A stretch of DNA of 12,793 nt from JAGOBX01 sp017999075 [NCBI: Candidatus Babelota bacterium]. Lineage in GTDB: Bacteria > JAGOBX01. Shown here piece after piece: positions 5,762-12,793 of the stretch. Location of the stretch: assembly GCA_017999075.1 (NCBI GenBank), contig JAGOBX010000051.1, positions 1 to 12,793 of the forward strand, in the 5' to 3' direction. A program made the position numbers and the translations under genes. Every line of letters starts with the position of its first letter. The stretch's first letter is position 1. The notes under the pieces were generated by a model that ran no database searches, was not told the DNA's origin, and saw nothing but the letters and a program-made list of their open reading frames with translations.

Positions 5762-7072
5762 TTATTGAGAAATTGTATGATTTAATTCTTCAAGACATTC
5801 TTCAAATTTGTTAAAAAAGAAATCTGCATCTTTTTTAGTTATCCATATAGGCAATGCTATTTTAGTGCGATTCTTATATATTCCGCCGATATAGGTTATT
5901 AAATGTTTTTTTAACGAAATATTTTGAAATGCTTTAACTAATTGCGGAGCAGGTTTATATCCCTTCTTATCTATTACAAATTCAAAAGACTGGGCAAGCC
6001 CTATTCCTGAAGAAAAAGCTATAAAAGGAAATCTTTCAAAAGATTTAATTTTATCCGTAAAATAATTCCCTATTTTTAATGCATTATCAAATAATTTTTT
6101 CCGCAAACACATATTTATAACATCTAATGCAATACTCGTTCCTAATGGACTGTTACCAAAAGTCGAACCTATTCCAGAACCGTCAATTTGTATAGAATTC
6201 ATTATATTTGATTTGCATAAAACTGCTCCCAAAGGATAATATCCTCCGGCAAGACTTTTACTTAAAAGTATCATATCAGGATGTATATCAAAGTGTTCAA
6301 AACTATACATTTTTCCTGTTCTTCCAATACCCATCTGAACTTCATCAGCTATAAAAACAGCTCCGGATTTTCTTGTCAATTCTTCAACTCTTTTCAAAAA
6401 CTTTGCTGGCGGAACAATAAATCCATTCGCACCCTGAATCGGTTCAATGAGAACACCGGCAACATTTTTATTTTTTTTCAATTGCTGTTCAAGTTCTATT
6501 GTGCATTCAAGATTGCATGAATCGCATTTATGTTTGCATCGAAAACAATTTGCATACTCAACTTCTATTGGTTTGCCTGGAAGCGGCAGATACTTATCTC
6601 TTTTATGATATTCTTTACCATTAAGCATTAACGCAGTTAATGTTAAACCATGAAATCCGCCTTTAAAAGTTATAATATCTTTTTTACCTGTAAATCCTCT
6701 TGAATATTTGACCGCTGTTTCTATTGAAGCAGCTCCGCCTATAGGGAAATAAACCTGCATATCCGGTTTTCCAGGAACAAGATCAACCAAAAGCTTGCTT
6801 AATTCAATTTTTGCCGGACAATTAAACGAATGAAAATGATCTAATCTGGCTGTATGTTTTTGTACTGATTTTAAAATTTCAGGATAACAATGACCGAAGT
6901 TATTGGCGCTATATCCGAATATAGTATCATAATAAGGTTTCTTATCTCCTCTATCCCACAACAAAAAACCTTCTGCTTTTTCAATCACCATAAACGAATC
7001 ATACATTATTGTCTCATCGTGTTTACAGCAATATTTTTCATACATTTTTTTTAAATCTTTTTTAGATAACAT
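5762..7072 (-). CDS. Class III PLP-dependent aminotransferase
   Basis: A 436-residue PLP enzyme of the ornithine/4-aminobutyrate/glutamate-semialdehyde class, which moves an amino group between an amine and a keto or aldehyde compound. Seen: the cofactor phosphate loop GGAASIETAVKYSRG (about 112-126), FHG (140-142), EPIQG (210-214), IADEVQMGIGRTG with the ring-binding D243, the Schiff-base lysine K272 in LLSKSLAGG, and STFGNSPLGTSIALDVI. Five cysteines between 176 and 190 (CFRCKHKCDSCNLEC) resemble the CxxC...C...C insert of many class III members, with one extra Cys. The start has AAGGAAGG six to seven bases upstream. It has its own predicted promoter and terminator, so it is probably a separate transcript. 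The substrate cannot be told from sequence. Confidence 0.9.
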   Translation of the reverse strand: MLSKKDLKKMYEKYCCKHDETIMYDSFMVIEKAEGFLLWDRGDKKPYYDTIFGYSANNFGHCYPEILKSVQKHTARLDHFHSFNCPAKIELSKLLVDLVPGKPDMQVYFPIGGAASIETAVKYSRGFTGKKDIITFKGGFHGLTLTALMLNGKEYHKRDKYLPLPGKPIEVEYANCFRCKHKCDSCNLECTIELEQQLKKNKNVAGVLIEPIQGANGFIVPPAKFLKRVEELTRKSGAVFIADEVQMGIGRTGKMYSFEHFDIHPDMILLSKSLAGGYYPLGAVLCKSNIMNSIQIDGSGIGSTFGNSPLGTSIALDVINMCLRKKLFDNALKIGNYFTDKIKSFERFPFIAFSSGIGLAQSFEFVIDKKGYKPAPQLVKAFQNISLKKHLITYIGGIYKNRTKIALPIWITKKDADFFFNKFEECLEELNHTISQ

Positions 7073-7226
7073 ATTTCGCCTTCCTTATTCCGGTTTAAAA
7101 TATTATTTAAAAACCGAATTATATTAAACCTTAAAGTCCGAATAATGGCATAACTTATTATATAAAACCACATAAAACAAAATATGATTTTTACAATATT
7201 TCAAATTAACGCATTATTCTCAATAA

Positions 7227-7254
7227 ATTTTACTTTAATTAGAAGTTATGTCAA
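7227..7254 (-). promoter_or_regulatory. Predicted sigma70 promoter for the aminotransferase gene
   Basis: On the minus strand, a perfect TTGACA (7254-7249) is followed after 16 bases by TAAAAT (7232-7227), which matches five of six -10 positions. Transcription would begin near 7220 and give a leader of about 150 bases, which contains a weak AT-rich hairpin with CGGTTT/AAACCG ends (7091-7116) just before the ribosome site. I see no riboswitch-like structure in the 240-base gap 7073-7312. Confidence 0.6.
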
Positions 7255-7312
7255 TTTTTTTTTGAAGTTAGTGATATGAAATAAAACCTTATTATTATAA
7301 ATTCGCATATTT

Positions 7313-8140
7313 TCAAGGATTTATTACAGCTAAAAACCAGTCAAGATTTTTTTCAGGAGCAGAAACAAATTCAAAATCCGAAAAAGTATATTGAAGTTTC
7401 CCTCCGTCCAAAAATCTAAACAATTTTTCTCCGCGAAGGTTCTGCCATATATAACGGAACTTAGTCCAGTATAATCCTCTCAGAATTTTATAATCAAATA
7501 TATTCCTTTTTAATAATTTTTCGCTTTTTCTTTTCAATTCAACGTTTTTAAAACGCTGTCCAAACACTTTCACATTATTAAAATGCCTGTTCAATATTTC
7601 AATAAATTCTTTATAAGTGTATTCATGCAAATGAGTAGGGTCAGCAGGAGATGGTTCATATCCTAACGAAAATTCATCTTTATTAGGAGTAGATAAAAAA
7701 ATAATTCCATCAGGTTTCACATGTTTCTTTAAATTTTCCAAAAAAACTTCAGGTTTTTTCAAATGTTCAAAAACTTCGTAAGACATTACTATATCCCATT
7801 TTCCTAAACCCATATTCAAATCAGGACTGCATAAATCAAATGTTTTGAATTCGCATGGTTTATATTTTTCTGAAGCAAATTTAACAGCATTCTCGGAAAT
7901 GTCTAACCCTAATACCTTCGCAGTTTTTATTTTTTGAGTTATCCAGGCTAAAGAATACCCTGTTCCTGAACCAAAATCAATAATAGATTTTCCCGTAAAT
8001 TCTGTTAGCCCTGTAACAAATTTCAATCTTGCCAATTGTTCCTGAACTTCAAGTGCCGGATCGTTTTCTATATCACCGTCTTCTACCTGGTATCCGCGGT
8101 ATTTAAAAACATCTTCTGAATAACTTTCCTGTTCTGCCAT
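7313..8140 (-). CDS. Class I SAM-dependent methyltransferase
   Basis: A 275-residue methyltransferase with a Rossmann-type SAM fold. Motif I IDFGSGTG (about 54-61) binds SAM, and the acidic residue after strand 2 is D80 in VLGLDIS, which should hold the ribose. WDIVMSYEVFEHL carries the post-I signature shared with UbiG-like enzymes, and VKPDGIIFLSTPN is the typical strand 5 region. About 100 residues follow the core, with an aromatic and basic C-terminal segment that may form the acceptor lid. The family methylates O, N or C atoms of many small molecules and sugars, so the target is open. The AAGGA site lies about 12 bases from the ATG, farther than usual. It lies 97 bases after the radical SAM gene with no clear terminator between them, so it is probably in the same transcript. 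Confidence 0.85.
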   Translation of the reverse strand: MAEQESYSEDVFKYRGYQVEDGDIENDPALEVQEQLARLKFVTGLTEFTGKSIIDFGSGTGYSLAWITQKIKTAKVLGLDISENAVKFASEKYKPCEFKTFDLCSPDLNMGLGKWDIVMSYEVFEHLKKPEVFLENLKKHVKPDGIIFLSTPNKDEFSLGYEPSPADPTHLHEYTYKEFIEILNRHFNNVKVFGQRFKNVELKRKSEKLLKRNIFDYKILRGLYWTKFRYIWQNLRGEKLFRFLDGGKLQYTFSDFEFVSAPEKNLDWFLAVINP

Positions 8141-8237
8141 AATATAATAATGTTTTCCTTATTAATTTTGTTTATCAATATATTAATTTTCCAAAAAATA
8201 TCAAAATAGCCGTTTGAAAAATTCCAATAATTCAGTA

Positions 8238-9365
8238 TTACATCATAAGTTCGACATATTTGTAATAATTATTATTTTTCAATTCAGCAACTTCAGAATC
8301 AGTCAAAGACGCAATTTTTTTATTGCAATCCTGCTGTTTTATATAATTCAAAAAATATTTAGCAAGTTCACAATGTTTTTCCATAATCTGTTTTTCATAA
8401 TCATTTTTTTCAACATAAACTTTATATTTCTGATACATACATCTTGTTCTGCAAATATCAAAAACACTGCAGTCAAAACAATCTATGCCTTCCATTCTTT
8501 GCAGCTGAGAAGGATAAAAAACATTTTTAATTATATTCCCCATAAATAATTTAGGTTTATCTGTCAACTGAGGACACGGGTAAATATCTCCTGACGGCAT
8601 AAGATTCATTATATTTTCTGAAACTCTGCACTGTGTTTTTCCTAAATAATCTTCTGCTGTCCTGTCAGGCCACATTATATTCCTTATTGCACCCATAACA
8701 GGTATAAATCTAAGTAATGTTTTATGAGCAAACCAGATATCAACAATATCTTTAAAAAATTGTTTTGCATTATCCATATATTTTTCATTCAGCAGATTCA
8801 AATTGTCGTCCGGCAGCTGCCAGAATACCATATCATATCCATATTCAGTTATAAGTCTTAATACATCATTTCCTTTAATATCGTCAGTAACAAAAGTCAT
8901 TCTGCTTGTTACCGTTCCTTTATATCCGCGTTGTTTTATTTTTTTTATTTCTTCTAAAATTGTTTTAAAAACCCCTTTCCCTCTATATCTGTCAGTATGA
9001 ACTTCAAGACCGTCATTTGAACACAGAAGATTTTTCAAATTTTGTACAACGTAATCAGGAAGAAGATGTAGTAAAGTTGCATTTGTCTGCATCTGATATT
9101 CCCATTGAGGAAAACGTCTCATACATTTTTCAATCAGAGCAGCATTAATAGCAGGTTCACCGCCGTTCCATGTAATATAAATATGTTTATTTTTGAAGTA
9201 AGTATCAGTAAATTTTTCAATATCATCCAATGTCCATTCAATTTTAGAACTGCGTTCATGTATTCCTTCCTGCGCTTCACGGCAGCAATAGGTGCATCTA
9301 AGGTTGCATTTATAAGTTGTATAAATGTTAAATTCAACATTTTTAGTTTTTACATATTCTTCCAT
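8238..9365 (-). CDS. Radical SAM enzyme with SPASM domain
   Basis: A 375-residue enzyme. The SAM-cleaving cluster motif is CNLRCTYC (C20, C24, C27, a CX3CX2C) and the SAM-binding motif is GGEP (68-71). The C-terminal half has a complete SPASM ligand pattern: C246 and C264 (the latter in GX4C), then C296-X2-C299-X5-C305-X3-C309 and C332, enough for two auxiliary 4Fe-4S clusters. This family often modifies peptides or proteins, but some members act on small molecules or serve as maturases. No CxPxR sulfatase is encoded nearby, and I found no precursor peptide ORF in the gaps. A hydrophilic tail of about 43 residues follows the last SPASM Cys. It lies 25 bases after the racemase-like gene, with a GGGGGAG ribosome site, so it is co-transcribed. 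It implies anaerobic or microaerobic chemistry. Confidence 0.9.
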   Translation of the reverse strand: MEEYVKTKNVEFNIYTTYKCNLRCTYCCREAQEGIHERSSKIEWTLDDIEKFTDTYFKNKHIYITWNGGEPAINAALIEKCMRRFPQWEYQMQTNATLLHLLPDYVVQNLKNLLCSNDGLEVHTDRYRGKGVFKTILEEIKKIKQRGYKGTVTSRMTFVTDDIKGNDVLRLITEYGYDMVFWQLPDDNLNLLNEKYMDNAKQFFKDIVDIWFAHKTLLRFIPVMGAIRNIMWPDRTAEDYLGKTQCRVSENIMNLMPSGDIYPCPQLTDKPKLFMGNIIKNVFYPSQLQRMEGIDCFDCSVFDICRTRCMYQKYKVYVEKNDYEKQIMEKHCELAKYFLNYIKQQDCNKKIASLTDSEVAELKNNNYYKYVELMM

Positions 9366-9390
9366 AAGTATTCTCCCCCTTAAAGTTTTG

Positions 9391-10521
9391 TCATTTTATA
9401 TATTCGCGATATATAAGCCGCGATAAAGATGTAAAAAATATTTCAGGTATATTTCCAGCTGTAATAGCCAGATTATAAGGATGGCATTCATTGCCGTAAA
9501 TTTCAACTTTATCTCCAGGTGAAACCGGAAAATTACAGGAAGAGATGTCTATAATTGAATATTCCATAAATGATTTACAGGCATACGGGCATTTGATTCC
9601 ACCCAGCAAAGCAAATCCGTTAGCTGCAGAAGCATCACGCGGTAATCCATGCGCATATCCGCCGAGAATAGTTGCAACGCGCATATTTTCAGGAGCAAAA
9701 TATCTGTATCCAAGTTCCTGGCCTTTCTTAACTTCTGTAATATGAAGCACAGTTGATATAAGTTTAAAACATAATTTCAATCCTTCTATGGTTTCATGTT
9801 CAACCTCAACCGGATCTATGCCAATAGGTAATAAACCTATTCTCACGATATCCATGTCAATACCTATTTTCCTTACTGTGCACGCCGAATCAGCTATATG
9901 AAAATTAATTCCTCTCCCTCGGTAATCCTTAACTAATTCAAGAAAAAGTTTTTCTTTTGTTTTTAAACTTTCAATATCACTGTCCGTTGTTCCTGAAAGA
10001 TGAGTATAAATAGAATCTACAATCACAGGAGAACCTTCCAATAAATTCATCATTTCTTTAAGCTGATTGGGCATAATTCCGAACCTGTTTAATCCCCAGT
10101 TAATCTTTATGGCAGCTCTTACTGTATATTTTTTTTCTTTACACTGCTTTATAAGATTCTCTGCAACTGTTAAAGAATCCAAACAAATAACAATATTTTT
10201 ATATTTATTTAATTCGGGGAGTAAATCAAAACCTTGAGGAATAAAAGGCGACAGAATATATATTGACTTGTCAAAACCATTCGACGCATGTTCTATCGCA
10301 GAATGAAGACTTTCAACAGCAATTCCGTCAATAAAATCTTTGCTGTAAGCCACCATTTCTTTTCCAAGGCTGTACGTATAAGATTTTGCCGCAAGAATTA
10401 TTTTAGTATTCTTGCCTATAAATTTACGTATAATACTTATATTATTTACAAAAGCTTTTACATCAATCTCTATTTTTATAAGTTTTTTCCAATAATCCTT
10501 TAGTTTTTCTTGTAATTCCAT
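9391..10521 (-). CDS. Alanine-racemase-fold (fold type III) PLP enzyme, diverged
   Basis: A 376-residue protein aligning along its length with alanine racemase: an N-terminal PLP barrel and a C-terminal beta domain. Retained features are the PLP lysine K46 (in AAKSYTYSLG), the NRFG strand (145-148), H174, S212 in ADSACTV, R227 in VRIG, the probable catalytic Tyr in LGYRY (Y272), and GGYAHGLPR in place of GYADGYPR. Diverged features are the usual KADAYGHG after the lysine, reduced here to KSYTYSLG, and the CMDQ substrate-pocket motif, replaced by CPYACKSF. The chemistry is therefore probably PLP-dependent racemisation or a related reaction on a non-alanine substrate. I do not assign the symbol alr. 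Its place, 23-25 bases from both neighbours, links it to the pathway rather than to peptidoglycan synthesis. The start has AAGGA in front. Confidence 0.8.
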   Translation of the reverse strand: MELQEKLKDYWKKLIKIEIDVKAFVNNISIIRKFIGKNTKIILAAKSYTYSLGKEMVAYSKDFIDGIAVESLHSAIEHASNGFDKSIYILSPFIPQGFDLLPELNKYKNIVICLDSLTVAENLIKQCKEKKYTVRAAIKINWGLNRFGIMPNQLKEMMNLLEGSPVIVDSIYTHLSGTTDSDIESLKTKEKLFLELVKDYRGRGINFHIADSACTVRKIGIDMDIVRIGLLPIGIDPVEVEHETIEGLKLCFKLISTVLHITEVKKGQELGYRYFAPENMRVATILGGYAHGLPRDASAANGFALLGGIKCPYACKSFMEYSIIDISSCNFPVSPGDKVEIYGNECHPYNLAITAGNIPEIFFTSLSRLIYREYIK

Positions 10522-10544
10522 ATTTTTTCCTTTAAAAAAAATTT

Positions 10545-11597
10545 TTATTTTAAATGACAGTTAAACCATTCGCATGCATCCGGTATATTTACATCATGTC
10601 CGAATTCATAAATTTTTATATTGAGTTTATCTGATTCAGACAGCAAATTATAAACATACTTTATATGATTTATTTCATCTTCAGAACATTTATAATCAAA
10701 ATAATTGTCTGTTTTACCTATTTGAATATTCAGCGGTCTGGGACAGATTGCCGCACATATATCACCCATATCAAATAAAGACATCAAATCAGGAATATAG
10801 CCGCACATGCATTGAGATGTATTAAAAAGCAAATCTTTATAACTGCCGAAACAAGCAGCTGCAACCGAACATTTAATACGAGAATCCAACGCTGAAACAA
10901 ACAAAGCGGTTAACCCGCCGCTTGAAACACCCATGCAGCCTATGCTTGAAGAATTTGATTCAGAATAATTCAATAAAACATCTATTGCTCTCTGAGCTTC
11001 AATAACCCTTATTCCGTCAAGTGTCATATCAGTCAATGATGCTAACAATGCGGATTTATTGCAAGGACGTTTTAATGTTCTCTCAAAAACGGCAAAAATC
11101 GGTTCCAGCATATTTCTCATTATATTTAAATCTTCTTCCATCCTTTCGCCAAAATTTATCTGATCAGCAGCAATTACCGTATACCCTGATTTAACCAAAA
11201 CTTCAGCAAAATTCCTGTTAATTTTTTTAAGTTTAAATCCGGCAAGAACATCTTTATCTGTTGGATAATGCCCATGGAGACAAAGAATTGAAGATCTGTT
11301 GTTCAATTTTTTTTTGGGAATCAGCATATAAGCAGGAACGCTTAAATCATCAAAAGTATTATAAATAATTTTTTTTAAGATATAATCTTCCCTGTCATAT
11401 ACTTCCAATTCTTCTATATCCGGTTCAGGAGCATTATATTTATTTATTTTCAACGTCTTTTTCAATTCTTGAATAAATCTTCTTTTCCAGTCATTAAAAT
11501 CATCGACTGATTTCAATTTTTCCCTCAGACTTGGAACGATATTTTTCCCGGAATTTTTTAAAAATTCAGAAACAAATATATTTCTTTTATATTTCAT
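10545..11597 (-). CDS. Alpha/beta hydrolase (acetyl-xylan-esterase / dienelactone-hydrolase-like)
   Basis: A 350-residue alpha/beta hydrolase, probably a carboxylester hydrolase or acyl transferase. Landmarks are the oxyanion-side LCLHGHYP (about 105-112), the nucleophile elbow G-V-S-S-G with S225, the ICPRPLNIQIGKTDNYFD segment carrying the likely acid residue (D297 or D301), and the catalytic H334 in EFGHDVN. The helical N-terminal 60 residues precede the core, as in large-esterase (Abhydrolase_7-type) members. No signal peptide is visible, so it acts in the cytoplasm. It follows the asparagine-synthase-like gene after 119 AT-rich bases and precedes the racemase-like gene by 23 bases. A role in removing or transferring an acyl group on the pathway product is possible but inferred only from position. 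Confidence 0.82.
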   Translation of the reverse strand: MKYKRNIFVSEFLKNSGKNIVPSLREKLKSVDDFNDWKRRFIQELKKTLKINKYNAPEPDIEELEVYDREDYILKKIIYNTFDDLSVPAYMLIPKKKLNNRSSILCLHGHYPTDKDVLAGFKLKKINRNFAEVLVKSGYTVIAADQINFGERMEEDLNIMRNMLEPIFAVFERTLKRPCNKSALLASLTDMTLDGIRVIEAQRAIDVLLNYSESNSSSIGCMGVSSGGLTALFVSALDSRIKCSVAAACFGSYKDLLFNTSQCMCGYIPDLMSLFDMGDICAAICPRPLNIQIGKTDNYFDYKCSEDEINHIKYVYNLLSESDKLNIKIYEFGHDVNIPDACEWFNCHLK

Positions 11598-11716
11598 TCG
11601 GTTTCCCTGGAATTATTCATTGCAAACACATATTTTAAATCTTTTTTTATATAAAAAAATCAGAAAATGAATATTAATTGATATATTATAAAAAACAAGA
11701 ATATTTTTATTCAGAA

Positions 11717-12793
11717 TTAATCAAGATTGTGTCTGCACCATAATTCAAGGGTAACAAGAGTATAAATTGTTCTGCAGTAATTTCTTTTTCCAGACATATG
11801 TTCATCCAATATTTTTTTCAATCCTTCAGAATTCAAATATATTCTGTTTAATGAATTTTTATCTAACAATAACTTTTCAATATATTGTTTCTGCGGATCA
11901 AGACGCAGCCAGTGTTCAATTGGAATTTCAAAATGATACGATGGAAAAGTAAATCTGCCTTTAGATATCTTTTCCGTTATTCTGACAAGCCCTAAATGCG
12001 CTTTCTGAATTTGTTTAGAAATTTTCAGAAAAATTTCAGGCATATTAAGCGGCAATCTGTACTGCTGCCATTTTACCGAAGCAAGACGCGGAAACTTTTT
12101 TTTCAAAATCAATTGCTGCAGCTTCTGCCTGCGCAAATATTGAAGCGGAAGACTCATGCAGAAATCAACCAAATCATAATCTGTAAACGGAAGAGTGTAA
12201 TCAAAATACGAACCGTATGTTGTCCCTGTAAAATGAAGAGTATATCTCGGTTGTCTCTGCCTCATTTTAAAATTAAAAACTATTTCTTCATTTTTTAATC
12301 CGAGTTTTGGCAGTATTATTTTTTTTATGTTCTCAGTTAAAGTTTCATAATAATCAGGGCAAAAATCTTTTTTTATTAAATTTAAAAGCATATTAGGATG
12401 TTTAGCTGAATCAGTCGAAATCAGAAATTCAGATAACTGCGTATGCCTGGACGATTCAGAAAAATCCGGTATTTCAAATAAAACATCTGAACCAAAAACA
12501 CTGTCTCCAAGGTAGCCGTTATATATAGTATGCGGCTCAGAAAAAATCTCATTAAGATAATTTACTATATAATAATCATAAGCAAGATGAACTGTCATAC
12601 AATCCATATATGAAACGGTTTTATCAGAATAATCGGTAAAATTATTTTTCATAATTTCAATAAAATAATGTTTGAACCCAAGTTCATCGGCAACCTGCTT
12701 AGAATATTTCCAGTCCGCAATTTTTTTTGTAATTCCATAGCAGCAACTGTCAGCATCTTTGGTTTCTCTGTTTATATACGCAGCTATTAAACG
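11717..12793 (-). CDS. Asparagine-synthase-like ATP-dependent amidotransferase domain (5' end cut by window edge)
   Basis: C-terminal part of an asparagine synthase (PF00733-type) enzyme, which adenylates a carboxylate and forms an amide. An internal Met at 12652 could be taken as the start, but the frame stays open to the window edge. The extra 47 codons begin RLIAAYI and continue with ADWKYSKQVADELGF, matching the segment that directly follows the SGGLDS ATP loop in this family. The gene is therefore truncated by the window, with the ATP loop and any glutaminase domain outside it. Inside are 358 residues. YNGYLGDSVFGS replaces the usual SGEGxDELFGG but keeps the GD and FG. PFTDYDLVDFCMSLP matches the conserved PFLDxxLVEFAxSLP. 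Related enzymes also act in surface-sugar amidation and antibiotic synthesis, so asparagine need not be the product. Confidence 0.8.
   Translation of the reverse strand, partial: RLIAAYINRETKDADSCCYGITKKIADWKYSKQVADELGFKHYFIEIMKNNFTDYSDKTVSYMDCMTVHLAYDYYIVNYLNEIFSEPHTIYNGYLGDSVFGSDVLFEIPDFSESSRHTQLSEFLISTDSAKHPNMLLNLIKKDFCPDYYETLTENIKKIILPKLGLKNEEIVFNFKMRQRQPRYTLHFTGTTYGSYFDYTLPFTDYDLVDFCMSLPLQYLRRQKLQQLILKKKFPRLASVKWQQYRLPLNMPEIFLKISKQIQKAHLGLVRITEKISKGRFTFPSYHFEIPIEHWLRLDPQKQYIEKLLLDKNSLNRIYLNSEGLKKILDEHMSGKRNYCRTIYTLVTLELWCRHNLD

Noticed and set aside
7050-7175. Minus-strand ORF of about 40 codons in the aminotransferase leader, running into the gene out of frame.
   Set aside because: No ribosome site, and a composition of Ile, Asn, Phe and Tyr typical of random AT-rich translation.
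9134-9340. Minus-strand ORF of 68 codons inside the radical SAM gene in another frame.
   Set aside because: It lies within the conserved radical SAM core, whose reading frame is certain.
8238-9365. Radical SAM enzyme as an anaerobic sulfatase maturase for the phosphodiesterase.
   Set aside because: The phosphodiesterase has a Thr nucleophile motif (PPLTPIAWTT) and no CxPxR site for formylglycine.
11596-11620. Eight-codon ORF (MNNSRETE) whose TGA overlaps the start of the alpha/beta hydrolase (ATGA).
   Set aside because: The overlap is suggestive of coupling, but the ORF has no ribosome site and is too short to separate from chance.
1-12793. CRISPR array, tRNA, rRNA, insertion sequence or prophage.
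   Set aside because: No regularly spaced repeats, cloverleaf-type sequence, transposase or phage-like gene was seen, and gaps between genes are under 250 bases.

Overview
The window is an AT-rich stretch of bacterial DNA in which every gene I can support lies on the minus strand, so transcription runs from high to low coordinates. The sequence shows Shine-Dalgarno sites, sigma70-type promoters and hairpin-plus-T-run terminators, and the standard stop codons give full-length proteins. A lipoprotein-type PstS and a radical SAM enzyme fit an anaerobic, low-GC bacterium. I cannot name the phylum. The short C-terminal 'LGY(L/I)' tails on two proteins recall uncultured lineages such as Omnitrophota or Elusimicrobiota, but that is a weak impression from memory.

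Region 1 (12793 to about 7313) is an enzyme cluster. In transcription order it holds: an asparagine-synthase-like ATP-dependent ligase cut by the right edge of the window; an alpha/beta hydrolase; a diverged alanine-racemase-fold PLP enzyme; a radical SAM/SPASM enzyme; and a class I SAM methyltransferase. The hydrolase, racemase-like and radical SAM genes are only 23-25 bases apart. A class III aminotransferase (7072-5762) follows behind its own predicted promoter and ends in a long-loop terminator. The mix of amide-forming, racemase-like, radical SAM, methyl-transfer and amino-transfer chemistry looks like a specialised pathway for a small molecule, peptide or surface-sugar modification. The product cannot be read from this window, and no precursor peptide gene was seen.

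Region 2 (5514 to 3570) holds an alkaline-phosphatase-superfamily phosphodiesterase and then a 70-residue ribbon-helix-helix (RHH) regulator. The regulator has a promoter with perfect consensus -35 and -10 boxes, and an inverted repeat is centred on the -10 box. The phosphodiesterase and the regulator end in the same kind of C-terminal tail.

Region 3 (3489 to 1) is a high-affinity phosphate ABC transporter operon in the order pstS-pstC-pstA-pstB, with pstB cut by the left edge. A hairpin with T run between pstS and pstC probably lowers expression of the membrane and ATPase subunits relative to the binding protein. pstS appears to have its own promoter overlapping the end of the RHH gene. A 15-bp element just downstream of that promoter is repeated exactly, in inverted orientation, just downstream of the RHH promoter. 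This suggests that the small regulator may control both itself and phosphate uptake.

No gene-free stretch exceeds 300 bases. The two longest gaps are 5515-5761 and 7073-7312, and their contents are described in the features.
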